Shown here: piece by piece, positions 17,342-26,522 of the stretch
Position numbering within the stretch: the first letter of the stretch is position 1
Layout: the number at the start of each line of letters is the position of its first letter
Source: Enhydrobacter sp.
GTDB taxonomy: Bacteria; Pseudomonadota; Alphaproteobacteria; Reyranellales; Reyranellaceae
DNA: 64,000 nt
Direction: 5' to 3'
NCBI GenBank assembly: GCA_026126105.1
Contig: JAHCJV010000014.1
Span: forward strand, 1-64,000
Notes under the pieces: generated by a model
Databases searched by the model: none
What the model was told of the DNA's origin: nothing
The model's input: only the letters and a program-made list of their open reading frames with translations
Translations under genes and position numbers: made by a program

Positions 17342-17959
17342 AGTCCCTCCTCCCAAATCCGAGACAGGCGCATGGCGGACAGGATCATGCCGACCTGCGA
17401 ATAGGTCTGTGGGAAATTGCCCCACAGTTCGCCGGTCTTGAGATCGATGTCCTCCGAAAGCAAGCTAACATTGTTGCGACGTCCCAGGACGGTGTTTAGC
17501 AATTCCAACGCTTCTACCCACCACGCGACGCCTACGGGCGCCTCAATGTACCAGTACGTACAGAGCAGGAAGGCATTCGACGGCCGACCGAGGCTGTCGG
17601 CCCCATGTAGCGCATGAGGAAGCCCGCCTTGCCAGATCGCGAAAGGCCAAAATCCGGTAATACCAGCCTCGAGGCATCGGCCATGTCGCGAGAGAGCACT
17701 CCTGATAGGGAGCGGCCCTCGGCGATCGAGGCACGCTGCAGAACCTCCCGACCCAGCATGCCGGCGCGCGCGAGCGCTATGCGCCGTTCGCTATTCGCGC
17801 CTGCGAGACAAGCGATCATTTCAGGCAAGGGCTTGGCGGCCCAGCACATGACGGAGCGCCATCCAGCGGGCCCAGTCCGTGCCACGCACGACGGCTGCGG
17901 CAGTCGATCAGGCTGACAATTGCGCAGTCTCCGACGACAGCGAGTTCGAGCGTACTCAT
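17326..17959 (-). pseudogene. GH15 glucosidase/trehalase-like gene, deleted and frameshifted
   Basis: Translating this stretch in shifting frames gives pieces of one GH15 protein. It starts with an N terminus (MSTLELAVVGDCAIVSLID). A short central part follows in another frame (SVMCWAAKPLPEM...GREVLQRAS). The end is a good GH15 C terminus (AFLLCTYWYIEA, SLLSEDIDLKTGELWGNFPQ, then TYSQVGMILSAMRL). Intact relatives have about 600 residues; here some 400 in the middle, with the catalytic acids, are missing, and at least two frame changes are needed. The gene begins eight bases after otsB and runs into otsA. It is almost certainly dead, but otsA still depends on transcription through it. Confidence 0.8.
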
Positions 17960-17966
17960 CAATCAC

Positions 17967-18719
17967 TCATGGAGTAACGCAGGTCGGCGCCGCGGGCGGA
18001 CGACCATCCATGCGCTCCATTCCGTGAGTCAGCCAAGCTCGAACTTGTGCCGGATCGCCACCGAACACTTCGGCAACCCGCAGGCCCACTCCGCCGAAGC
18101 GACGCGCCATGCTCATGCCCGCCTCGTCTGTATAATCGTCCCCGATGAATATCGGCTTGCGACCATGAAAGGGGGCGTGACCCATGAAGCGCTCTACGGC
18201 ATGGCCTTTGGATGCGGCGCGCAAGCCAATTTCGACTGCTTCTCGGGCAGGGATCAGGCGAAACCATGGATGATCGGGCAGAACCAGCGCCCGCACGAGC
18301 TGCCACACCTCGGCTTCGCGCTCCGGTGCCAGCCGATAATGCACTGCGACACCGTGCGGCTTGGTCTCGACCCGCACGCCCGGCCAGCGCTCCACCGCCT
18401 CGTTCAGCGCCTCGCGCCAAGTGTCGGGCACAGCAACGCCGACCGGCAGTTCCTCAAGCGTACCATCAGAATAGCGAATGGAAACTCCGTGCTCCCCGGC
18501 AGCCGAGGCGAGAAACGGGGCGAGGAGCCCATCGATCTGACCTAGAGGACGCCCGCTCACGATTGCCACGGCCCCATCAAGTTGGTGATGAAGATGTGCG
18601 AGCACCCCTGGGAGAGCCGGCGGCACCACGACCAGTTCGGGCGTGGCTGCGATTTCGAGCAGTGTGCCGTCGAGGTCCAGGAACAACGCGGATTTCCGGT
18701 CGAGGTCTGGCGGTGCCAT
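17967..18719 (-). CDS. otsB: trehalose-6-phosphate phosphatase
   Basis: A 250-residue HAD-superfamily phosphatase. Motif I is FLDLDGTLLE with catalytic D15 and D17, followed by IVSGRP (motif II) and the late IGDDYTDEAGM (motif IV). Near the middle are GEHGVSIR and the conserved KPHGVAVHYR. It dephosphorylates trehalose 6-phosphate to trehalose, an osmo- and desiccation protectant. It is first in the otsB-(GH15 remnant)-otsA run and has an EcfG-type promoter about 110 bases upstream. Confidence 0.92.
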   Translation of the reverse strand: MAPPDLDRKSALFLDLDGTLLEIAATPELVVVPPALPGVLAHLHHQLDGAVAIVSGRPLGQIDGLLAPFLASAAGEHGVSIRYSDGTLEELPVGVAVPDTWREALNEAVERWPGVRVETKPHGVAVHYRLAPEREAEVWQLVRALVLPDHPWFRLIPAREAVEIGLRAASKGHAVERFMGHAPFHGRKPIFIGDDYTDEAGMSMARRFGGVGLRVAEVFGGDPAQVRAWLTHGMERMDGRPPAAPTCVTP

Positions 18720-18826
18720 TCTGCGAGCTCCCCTCCGCGTTGATGTGATCCTGACGCGACGGGTACTCCATAGAATACGCCGCCCGCAACCGCCGAAACA
18801 GGGCGACCGCGCATGCGCGCGAACGT

Positions 18827-18851
18827 AACGGCAAAGTGCGTTTCAGGTTCC
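18827..18851 (-). promoter_or_regulatory. EcfG-type general-stress promoter for otsB
   Basis: On the minus strand GGAAC (18851-18847) and CGTT (18830-18827) are separated by exactly 16 bases. This is the -35/-10 consensus of alphaproteobacterial EcfG sigma factors (GGAAC-N16-17-CGTT). It points towards otsB, whose ATG is about 107 bases downstream. Trehalose genes are known EcfG targets. Confidence 0.75.
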
Positions 18852-18880
18852 GGGAAAGCGACTCCGACTTTAAGTCTTTC

Positions 18881-19126
18881 TTAGCGGAGGATGCCAATTT
18901 TTTCCCAGAAAGGCTTGCCTGATTCATAGGCAGCCGCCGCAGGCGAAATGCCAGCGTCCCGAAGGCTACGCGCATCCATCTGGGAAAGACAGCGACGTAT
19001 CCCAGTGCGCTCGCGCCATATCGCCCAAGTAAGCGCGAGGCGCCACAGTAGCTTCCGCCTGGGCGTGGCGGCAGTCATATTGAGGTCTGCGGGGGCCGAC
19101 AATCGATCGCGAGAGTGGTAACTCAT
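18881..19126 (-). CDS. DUF1127 domain small protein
   Basis: An 81-residue protein. The C-terminal DUF1127 helix pair is clear (LALTWAIWRERTGIRRCLSQM, split as helix one, then DARSLRDAGISPAAAAYES). It starts at the ATG at 19126 with a GAGGGAG ribosome site; an upstream in-frame start is less likely. DUF1127 proteins are small, arginine-rich and often RNA-binding or stress-related, with roles in phosphate and carbon metabolism in Agrobacterium. It lies upstream of the trehalose operon on the same strand. Confidence 0.85.
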   Translation of the reverse strand: MSYHSRDRLSAPADLNMTAATPRRKLLWRLALTWAIWRERTGIRRCLSQMDARSLRDAGISPAAAAYESGKPFWEKIGILR

Positions 19127-19285
19127 TCTCCCTCCTCTGTAAGGTGATGCGTCGAAGGTGGCCCCGGCCCTCCCGCCTCTCAATTACATCACGAGTAATC
19201 GTGCACGAGAGCTCCTCATGCGGCGGAAGAGATAGCTTGCTCAGCCGTCATGCATGCTAAGTTCCGTTGTCCCAAAGGAGTTCGC

Positions 19286-20434
19286 ATGCTGCCGTCTCAA
19301 CGTGCCCTGTTCGACATGCCGCGTGACGTCTGTTTCCTCAACGCTGCTGCCTGGAGCCCCCTGCCGCTTGCCACGCAGGAGGCGGGCCGCGCCGCCATGG
19401 CGCGCAAGGGGCAGCCATGGAAGCTGCCCGATGGCTTTCAAGCCGTACAGTACGAACGAGCACGCAGCGCGGCCGCGGCGCTGATCGGCGCCGATCCCGA
19501 CGACGTCGCTCTGATCTCTTCAGTCGGATATGGCGTATCGACAGCGGGCAAGATACTGCCGATAGCGCGCGGCAGCCGGGTCATCGTGCTCGAGAACGAT
19601 CACACTTCTCCGGTACTCGAATGGGTCGGTCGCGCCGAGACAGCCGGATTCACCGTCGACACCGTCAGGCAGCCGAGCGACGGCGACTGGACCTCGGCGG
19701 TGCTCGACACGATTGATCGCAACGGGGCAGCCCCGGTGGCGCTCGCATCGATCTCCTCGGTGCACTGGTCGGATGGCGGCGCGCTCGATCTCACGCGCAT
19801 ACGGGACGCCTTGAAAAAGCAGGGCGCCGCGCTACTTGTCGACGCCACGCATGACGCGGGGGTGCGCCACATCGACGTGAAGACGCTCGATCCCGATTTC
19901 CTGGTCTTTCCGACCTACAAGTGGGTTCTCGGCCCGTATGGTCGCGCCTTCCTGTACGTTGCCAAGCGCCATCAGAACGGTGTGCCCCTCGAGCAGACCG
20001 CCGCGGCGCGCAAGGCAGTCAACGCGGAGGACACGGTCTATTTCCGCGACACGTCGTATCGTGACGATGCGCGGCGCTACGACATGGGCGAGCGCGACCA
20101 TTTTATCACCATGGAGATGGCCTCGATCGGTATGGAGATGATGGCAGCGTGGGGCAACAATGCTGTCGTCGAGCGGCTGTCGATGCTGACCGGCATGCTG
20201 GCCGACGGCCTGGGCAACCTCGGCGTCGGGCTGCTCGACTCGAAGCTGCGCGCGCCGCATATTCTGTGCGTCAGCTTCCCGAAGGGTATGGCAGCGGACC
20301 TCCCGAAGAAGCTGGCCGCGGAGAACGTTTATGCCGCGCCGCGGCTCGGCCGCCTGCGCATCAGCCCGCATGTCTACAACGACGAGCAGGACGTCGAACG
20401 ATTTGTCGAGGTATTTCGCAAGGTCGCCGTCTGA
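19286..20434 (+). CDS. aminotransferase class V-fold PLP enzyme
   Basis: A 382-residue fold-type I PLP enzyme related to cysteine desulfurases and isopenicillin-N epimerases. SSVHWSDGGALDL is near the centre, LLVDATHDAGVRHID carries the PLP-binding aspartate, and FPTYKWVLGPYGRAFLYV carries the Schiff-base lysine. No desulfurase active-site cysteine loop is evident, so sulfur transfer is unlikely. AAAGGAG lies five bases before the ATG at 19286. Two transporters and a lactonase lie downstream on the same strand. The substrate is unknown. Confidence 0.85.
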   Translation: MLPSQRALFDMPRDVCFLNAAAWSPLPLATQEAGRAAMARKGQPWKLPDGFQAVQYERARSAAAALIGADPDDVALISSVGYGVSTAGKILPIARGSRVIVLENDHTSPVLEWVGRAETAGFTVDTVRQPSDGDWTSAVLDTIDRNGAAPVALASISSVHWSDGGALDLTRIRDALKKQGAALLVDATHDAGVRHIDVKTLDPDFLVFPTYKWVLGPYGRAFLYVAKRHQNGVPLEQTAAARKAVNAEDTVYFRDTSYRDDARRYDMGERDHFITMEMASIGMEMMAAWGNNAVVERLSMLTGMLADGLGNLGVGLLDSKLRAPHILCVSFPKGMAADLPKKLAAENVYAAPRLGRLRISPHVYNDEQDVERFVEVFRKVAV

Positions 20435-20609
20435 AGGGACGATGGGCAAGGCATCATGACCGCATAGGCGCGGGTCATGTCACGGTGGGGCGGGTTTGAG
20501 GCCACCGTGAGTCGTCATGACAGCCATAAGCGAAAATACGGCGGCTCCCCCTTCCCTCCCGTGGCTGGCAAGCCCTAGCATCCGCGCCAAACAATCGGAG
20601 GGGAACGAG

Positions 20610-21560
20610 ATGACGAGCTGGCAGGCCAACGAGCGTTACCCCGATCCTGCGGTGCGCGTGCTCGATCCGTCGTTCAACAACTATCGCCTGCCGCTGGCGT
20701 CGGTCGAGCGGCTCTACACCGGTTGCCGCTGGTCGGAGGGACCGGTCTATCTTGGCGACAATCGGTGTGTGCTGTGGAGCGACATCCCGAACAACCGAAT
20801 CCTGCGCTGGGACGAAGAGTCGGGCGCCGTCTCGGTATTCCGGAAGCCGTCGAACAACGCCAATGGCCACACGCGCGACCGATATGGACGGCTTGTCGGC
20901 TGCGAGCATGACACGCGCCGCGTGGTGCGCACCGAGTATGACGGTTCGATCACCGTGCTCGCCGATAGCTACAATGGAAAGAAGCTGAATTCCCCCAATG
21001 ACGTGGTGGTGAAGTCAGATCACTCGGTGTGGTTCACGGATCCGACGTTCGGCATCCTGGGCTATTACGAAGGACACAAGGACGAGAGCGAAAACGCCCC
21101 GGCGGTCTATCGCCTTGATGCCACGACCGGCAAGCTCGCCATGATGACCGACGAGGTGGCTGGCCCGAACGGCCTCGCCTTTTCGCCGGACGAGAAGAAG
21201 CTCTATGTCGTGGCCTCGCGCGCGGAGCCGCGCCGCACGATCATGGTCTATGACGTGATCGACAACGGCACGAAGCTGGCCAACGGAAAGGTCTTCATCG
21301 ATGCCGGCCCGGGCGGCTCGCCCGATGGCTTCCGCGTCGATGTCGACGGCAATCTGTGGTGCGGCTGGGGTATGGGCTCGGCCGAGCTCGACGGCGTGCG
21401 CATCTTCGATCCCGAAGGCAAGCCGATCGGCCATATCGACCTGCCGGAACGCGCCGCCAACCTCTGCTTCGGCGGGCGCTACCGCAACCGGCTGTTCATC
21501 GCAGCGAGCCACTCGCTCTACGCGCTCTATGTAAACACGCAGGGCGCGCTCGGCGGCTGA
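20610..21560 (+). CDS. SMP-30/gluconolactonase family hydrolase
   Basis: A 316-residue beta-propeller lactonase. Metal-binding features are WSEGPVYLGDNRCVLWSD with the first-strand glutamate, NSPNDVVV with the conserved asparagine, GPNGLAFSPDEKKLYV, and SPDGFRVDVDGNLWCG with the aspartate. It opens sugar-acid lactones such as gluconolactone. CGGAGGGGAACGAG precedes the ATG at 20610. Twelve bases downstream begins a pair of MFS transporters, suggesting uptake plus hydrolysis of a lactone-type substrate. Confidence 0.9.
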   Translation: MTSWQANERYPDPAVRVLDPSFNNYRLPLASVERLYTGCRWSEGPVYLGDNRCVLWSDIPNNRILRWDEESGAVSVFRKPSNNANGHTRDRYGRLVGCEHDTRRVVRTEYDGSITVLADSYNGKKLNSPNDVVVKSDHSVWFTDPTFGILGYYEGHKDESENAPAVYRLDATTGKLAMMTDEVAGPNGLAFSPDEKKLYVVASRAEPRRTIMVYDVIDNGTKLANGKVFIDAGPGGSPDGFRVDVDGNLWCGWGMGSAELDGVRIFDPEGKPIGHIDLPERAANLCFGGRYRNRLFIAASHSLYALYVNTQGALGG

Positions 21561-21572
21561 TTCGGCAAGCCA

Positions 21573-22781
21573 ATGTCCGGTGTCGATTCGCGGTACGCCT
21601 GGTGGCGGCTGACCGCCAGCGCTGCCATCAGCATGCTGGGCAGCTTCGGCATGTGGGGGGTCGTCGTGGTCTTCCCCGCGATCCAGGCCGACTTCGGCAT
21701 CTCGCGTGCGGATGTCGCCTTTTCCTACACGACGACCATGCTTGGATTTGGCGCGGGCTCCATCCTGCTTGGCCGTATGATCGACAGTCGTGGCGCCTTT
21801 GCGACCATGCTGCTCGCAACCCTGCTGCTAGCGGGAGGTTGCTTTTTGGCCGCGCTCGCGCCGTTCTTCTGGGTGTTCGCCCTGGTTCAGGGGGTTCTTA
21901 TCGGCTTCAGTTCGGCGGCGATGTTCATGTCGCTGGTTGCCGACATATCCCACTGGTTCCTCAAGCGCCGCGGCCTTGCCATGGCGATCTGCGCCTCGGG
22001 CAATTACGTCGGCGGGGCGCTGTGGCCGAAGATCGTCGAGGGGCTGACACGCGCCTATGATTGGCGCACGACGTACTTCATCGTCGGCGGGATCATACTG
22101 GCGGGCATGTTGCCGTGCTGCCTGGCACTGATGAGACCCTCGCCCATGCATGGGGTTGCGGGCACGTCGGCGGCGGCCGCAGCGCATTCGACGCGAGCGC
22201 TCGGCTTATCGCCGAATGCGCTTCAGGCCCTGCTCGCCGTGGCTGGCATTGGCTGCTGCATCGCCATGGCCATGCCGCAGGTTCATATCGTGGCCTATTG
22301 CGTCGACCTCGGATACGGCGCGGCGCGTGGGGCTGAGATGCTGGCGATCCTGAGCGCTGGTGGCGTCATCAGCCGGATCGCGTCGGGCTGGATCGCGGAC
22401 AGGATAGGTGGCATCCGCACCCTGCTGCTGGGCTCGACCCTGCAAGCGATCGCACTGCTGTTCTATCTCGTCTTCGACGGACTGACCTCTCTCTTCCTCG
22501 TATCGACACTGTTCGGGCTGGTCCAAGGCGGCATCATCCCATCCTACGGCCTGATCGTGCGGGAGTATTTTCCGCCGCACGAGGCCGGCATGCGCATCGG
22601 CATCGCCATCTCGGCGACGATCGTCGGCATGGCCCTGGGCGGCTGGATGGGCGGCGCCCTGTTCGATGCTACGGGCTCCTATCGCGCTGCCTTCATCAAC
22701 GGCATCGCGTGGAACGTGCTGAACGGCGCGATGATCTGGTGGCTGCTGGCGCGGCAGACACGGCGGAATGTCTATGCATAG
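21573..22781 (+). CDS. MFS transporter, tandem copy 1
   Basis: A 402-residue major facilitator with 12 hydrophobic segments of the monocarboxylate/oxalate-formate-like subgroup. GMWGVVVVFPAIQADFGISRADV is in the first two helices and DRIGGIRTLLLGSTLQA in the second half. It shares block after block with the next gene (MCxxGNY, GIGCCIAMAMPQVHIVAYC, GGIIPSYGLIVREYFPPHEA). It lies 12 bases after the lactonase and overlaps the next gene. It probably imports a carboxylate. Confidence 0.88.
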   Translation: MSGVDSRYAWWRLTASAAISMLGSFGMWGVVVVFPAIQADFGISRADVAFSYTTTMLGFGAGSILLGRMIDSRGAFATMLLATLLLAGGCFLAALAPFFWVFALVQGVLIGFSSAAMFMSLVADISHWFLKRRGLAMAICASGNYVGGALWPKIVEGLTRAYDWRTTYFIVGGIILAGMLPCCLALMRPSPMHGVAGTSAAAAAHSTRALGLSPNALQALLAVAGIGCCIAMAMPQVHIVAYCVDLGYGAARGAEMLAILSAGGVISRIASGWIADRIGGIRTLLLGSTLQAIALLFYLVFDGLTSLFLVSTLFGLVQGGIIPSYGLIVREYFPPHEAGMRIGIAISATIVGMALGGWMGGALFDATGSYRAAFINGIAWNVLNGAMIWWLLARQTRRNVYA

Positions 22782-23985
22782 CGAGATGGGGATCGACTCG
22801 GCCTACGCCTGGCGGAGGCTCGCCGCCAGCGTCCTGCTCAGCACCATGGGCGGCATCGGCATGTGGGCTTTGGCGGTGGCAATGCCGGCGGTCCAGGTCG
22901 ACCTTGGCGTCAGCCGCGCCGACATCTCCTTCGCCTACTCGCTGAACATGCTGGGTTTCTTCGCCGGCGGCGTCTTGACCGGACGGCTGGTCGACCGACG
23001 CGGAATCGTGTTCGCCTCGATCGTGAGCGCGCTCGGGCTTTCGGCTGGCTTCGCGCTGGCCGCTCTCGCCCCCACGCTGATCCTGTTCGCCGCGGCCCAG
23101 GTGCTGGTCGGCTTCAGCGCCGCCGCCACCTTCGCGCCGCTGGTCGCCGACATCTCGCACTGGTTCGAAAGGCGGCGCGGCCTCGCCGTCGCTATCGCCG
23201 CGTCCGGCAACTACCTCGCGGGCGCGATCTGGCCGCCAATCGTCGGCTTGATGATCCAGCATCAGGGCTGGCGAGTGACCTACGGCTCGGCAGCGGTCCT
23301 CTGCCTTCTCACGATGATTCCGCTGGCGCTGACCCTGACGCGCCGAGCGCCGGACCACGATGCAGCACATGCCGCCACCGTGGCGAACCAGTCCCTGGCC
23401 GCACTCGGCCTGTCGCCGCGTGCGCTGCAGACCCTGCTGATCGTCGCCGGCCTGTCCTGCTGCGTCGCCATGTCGATGCCGCAGGTCCATATCGTCGCCT
23501 ATTGCTCGGACCTTGGCTACGGCGTGGCGCGCGGCGCCGAGATGCTGTCGCTGATGCTTGGCTTCGGCATCGTCAGCCGGGTCGCCACGGGTTGGCTCGC
23601 CGATCGGGTCGGCGGCGTGATGACGCTGCTGATCGGCTCGACCCTGCAATGCGTAGCGTTGGTCTTCTATCTAGTGTCGGACTCGCTGTTCTCGCTTTAT
23701 CTCGCCTCGGCGTTGTTCGGCCTGTTCCAGGGCGGAATCGTGCCGTCCTATGCCATCATCGTGCGCGAGTACTTCCCGCCGCGCGAAGCGGCGTCCCGCG
23801 TCGGCCTCACCGTCTCCGCCACCATCGTCGGCATGGCGCTGGGGGGCTGGATGGGTGGTGTGATGTTCGACATGACCGGCTCTTACCGCGCCGCCTTCAT
23901 CAATGGCATCGCATGGAACGTTCTGAACGCCGCTATCGCCTGGTGGCTGCTGAGCCGCCAGATGCGCCGCCCGGCCGTCGCTTAG
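22768..23985 (+). CDS. MFS transporter, tandem copy 2
   Basis: A 405-residue paralogue of the preceding gene. The same start pattern (DSAYAWRRLAAS, GMWALAVAMPAVQVDLGVSRAD) and central and C-terminal motifs (SMPQVHIVAYCSDLGYGVARGAEML, GGIVPSYAIIVREYFPPREA) show local gene duplication. Starts at 22768, 22774 and 22786 are all possible; the first two overlap the upstream stop and imply coupling. The 3' end overlaps the convergent kinase gene by four bases. The substrate may differ slightly from that of copy 1. Confidence 0.87.
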   Translation: MSMHSEMGIDSAYAWRRLAASVLLSTMGGIGMWALAVAMPAVQVDLGVSRADISFAYSLNMLGFFAGGVLTGRLVDRRGIVFASIVSALGLSAGFALAALAPTLILFAAAQVLVGFSAAATFAPLVADISHWFERRRGLAVAIAASGNYLAGAIWPPIVGLMIQHQGWRVTYGSAAVLCLLTMIPLALTLTRRAPDHDAAHAATVANQSLAALGLSPRALQTLLIVAGLSCCVAMSMPQVHIVAYCSDLGYGVARGAEMLSLMLGFGIVSRVATGWLADRVGGVMTLLIGSTLQCVALVFYLVSDSLFSLYLASALFGLFQGGIVPSYAIIVREYFPPREAASRVGLTVSATIVGMALGGWMGGVMFDMTGSYRAAFINGIAWNVLNAAIAWWLLSRQMRRPAVA

Positions 23986-26522
23986 CGCCGCAGCACCGCG
24001 GCCAGCGCGTCGCCGGTATAAGGCTTGCGCACGCGCGGTACGCCCAGGAGCTTGGGCGGAAAGGCGATATCCTCGCCATAGCCCGTCGTGAAGGCGAAGC
24101 GGACGCCCATTTGCGCCAGCCGCTCGGCGACAGCGAAGCTCGTCTCCGTACCCAGATTGATGTCGAGCAGAGCGAAATCGGGGCGACGCGAGTCTATCGT
24201 CGCCATCGCCTGTGCCACGCTCGAAGCAGTCCGAACCGAGGGCACGCCCATTCGTCGCACCATTTCCTCGGCATCGAGGGCGATGATCATGTTGTCTTCG
24301 ACGATCATTACGTCCTTGGGTAGGTCGGCTGCAGTCGGCGGTGGAGGCGCTTTCTCCGGCACCGCAACCGTAGACCCCGGGGCCGCCCGTACGTAGGTCG
24401 AAGGAATGACAAAGACCGCCTGCACGCCTGTCAGCGCATAATTCACTCTCGCCTCGCCTCTAAGGTCGTAGGGTATGGAGCGTTCGATTACCGTTGTGCC
24501 GAAGCCGCGCCGCGTCGGCGGCTTGACCGGCGGACCGCCGCTTTCGCGCCAATCGATGTGCAGGCGGCGGAGGGGATCGACCGACGTCTCGATATCGATG
24601 TGGCCGCGGCTGTCGCTCAGCGCGCCATACTTCGCCGAGTTGGTCATCAACTCGTGGATGACGAGCGCCACCGTCGTGAAGCCCTGCGGCTCGAGCAGCA
24701 CCTCGGGACCGGAAAACCGGACCCGACTGGCTTTGCCGCCCAGATAGGCGCCGGCCTCTGCCGAAACCAGTCCTCGGAAAGAAGCCGGTTGCCAGTTGTC
24801 GGCAGTGATCTGGTCATGGGCGCGGGCCAAAGCGTGGATGCGGCCGCCGACAACGTCCGTGAACCCTTCGACCGACAGCGAGGGATCCTTGCTTTGGGAG
24901 ATGATGCCGCGGATCAGGCCCAGGATGTTGCGGACACGATGGTTCAACTCGGCGATCAGGATCTCCTGTCGCTCCTGTGCGCGGCGGCGCTCGACCTCGG
25001 TAATGTCCGACAGCCGCAGGATCACTTCGAGAAGGCTGACTCGCAGGCTCTCTGCGATCCGGATGTCGACCGGCTGCCAGGGAATTGACTGGCCCTGCAC
25101 GGTCTCGCGCCATAGCTCGAAGCTCTTGCGGGGCGTGAGCCGGGCGCCAAGCGGGCCAACCGTTACCGGCTTATTGGGGTCGCCGGCCCAGTTGACGGTG
25201 CGCGTCATCTCCTTGCGGAAGAACACCAGATGGTCTCGCGCCGGCCGTGACAGCGGCACGGCCAACAAACCCGATGCCTTGTCGGCAAACTGCCGCGCGG
25301 GCGGATAGGCGGCACTGATCTCGTGCGTCGCATGGACCTCGGCGATCTCCTGACCGTTGAGATGGCCGATCAGGCCGGCGAACTGCTCTACGGTCGGCGT
25401 CATGCCCTGCAGGGTGGAACGGCCGGCGACCGACACGCCGATCCCGTCGCACGACAGAAGGTCGGCGATCTCGTCGAGATGTGCGACGATGCTCTCGAAG
25501 CGCGTTGCTTCGCCCGCCATCACGGTTACGAGCTGATTGTGCAGCTTGCGCGCCCGCGCCTCGTAACCCGCCTCGCTGTCGCGTTCGCGGCTTTCCATCA
25601 GCAGCGAGAACATCTGCCCGAACAGCTCGGCCGCTGTGCGGCGCTCGAACGGAACGGTATGCGTGCCGTAATGGTGGCAGGCGAACAGGCCCCACAGCTT
25701 GCCTTCGCGCAGGATCGACACGGACATCGATGCGCCGACGCCCATGTTCTGCAAATACTCGATATGGATAGGCGAGACCGAACGCAGCACGCTCATCGAC
25801 AGGTCGAGAGGCTGGCCCTCCGCATCGAGCGCCGGCTCGACTGGCGACGGCTTGGCGCCGATATCCGGGATGATGCGCAGCCAGTTACGCTCATAGAGAA
25901 TGCGGGCCTGCCTGGGAATGTCCGACGCAGGATAGTGCAGGCCGAGATATGACTCGAGCCCGCCGCGCGCAGCCTCCGCGATCACCTCACCCGAGCCGTC
26001 ATGATCGAAGCGATAGATCATCACCCGGTCGAAGTTGGTGAGGCCGCGCATCTCCCGCGCGGCGACGCGGTAAAATGTGCGCAGATCCGGTGTTTGCTGA
26101 AGGCGCGCGATCATGGCTCGGACCAGCGCGCCCGAATTGACGCTCTGCTCCTCGATGCAGCGCTCGCATTCGATCACGACCGCATCGCCCGAGACGTGCA
26201 CGGCCAAGTCGAAGCTCGACCCGTCGGGCAGGATCGGCACCGAAAATGCACGCGCCACGGCGCTAGTGAATATCGCCGTCTGAAGATGGCCACGAATGGT
26301 GTGGATCGCGTCGTGCGAGAAGAACTGGTCGAGTGGCCGTCCGAACAATTCTTCGGGCTTCACGTGGATCCACTCGAAGACGTTGCGCGAGGCGCGGATC
26401 ACCGTCCAGTCAGCAGCGGAGACCGCGATCAGGAAACCGAACGGCTGCACCGACCCAAGCAGATGGATCGGTTCGCGGTCGCAGTTGGTGAGATCGACCG
26501 AAGCAAGGACCGTTTCAGACAT
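23982..26522 (-). CDS. bacteriophytochrome HWE histidine kinase with C-terminal receiver
   Basis: An 846-residue red/far-red light sensor. Domains in order: PAS2 with the biliverdin-linking cysteine C14 (NCDREPIHL); GAF with YPASDIPRQAR, the conserved DIP motif; PHY to about residue 500; an HWE-type dimerisation/phosphoacceptor box (IAELNHRVRNILGLI); an ATPase domain (HELMTNSAKYGAL, RGFGTTVIERSI); and a receiver domain from about 730 (VMIVEDNMIIAL, LLDINLG, KPY). It starts at MSETVLAS. It overlaps the heme oxygenase gene, which supplies its chromophore. Light would change kinase activity, possibly with output to the receiver encoded divergently. Confidence 0.92.
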   Translation of the reverse strand: MSETVLASVDLTNCDREPIHLLGSVQPFGFLIAVSAADWTVIRASRNVFEWIHVKPEELFGRPLDQFFSHDAIHTIRGHLQTAIFTSAVARAFSVPILPDGSSFDLAVHVSGDAVVIECERCIEEQSVNSGALVRAMIARLQQTPDLRTFYRVAAREMRGLTNFDRVMIYRFDHDGSGEVIAEAARGGLESYLGLHYPASDIPRQARILYERNWLRIIPDIGAKPSPVEPALDAEGQPLDLSMSVLRSVSPIHIEYLQNMGVGASMSVSILREGKLWGLFACHHYGTHTVPFERRTAAELFGQMFSLLMESRERDSEAGYEARARKLHNQLVTVMAGEATRFESIVAHLDEIADLLSCDGIGVSVAGRSTLQGMTPTVEQFAGLIGHLNGQEIAEVHATHEISAAYPPARQFADKASGLLAVPLSRPARDHLVFFRKEMTRTVNWAGDPNKPVTVGPLGARLTPRKSFELWRETVQGQSIPWQPVDIRIAESLRVSLLEVILRLSDITEVERRRAQERQEILIAELNHRVRNILGLIRGIISQSKDPSLSVEGFTDVVGGRIHALARAHDQITADNWQPASFRGLVSAEAGAYLGGKASRVRFSGPEVLLEPQGFTTVALVIHELMTNSAKYGALSDSRGHIDIETSVDPLRRLHIDWRESGGPPVKPPTRRGFGTTVIERSIPYDLRGEARVNYALTGVQAVFVIPSTYVRAAPGSTVAVPEKAPPPPTAADLPKDVMIVEDNMIIALDAEEMVRRMGVPSVRTASSVAQAMATIDSRRPDFALLDINLGTETSFAVAERLAQMGVRFAFTTGYGEDIAFPPKLLGVPRVRKPYTGDALAAVLRR

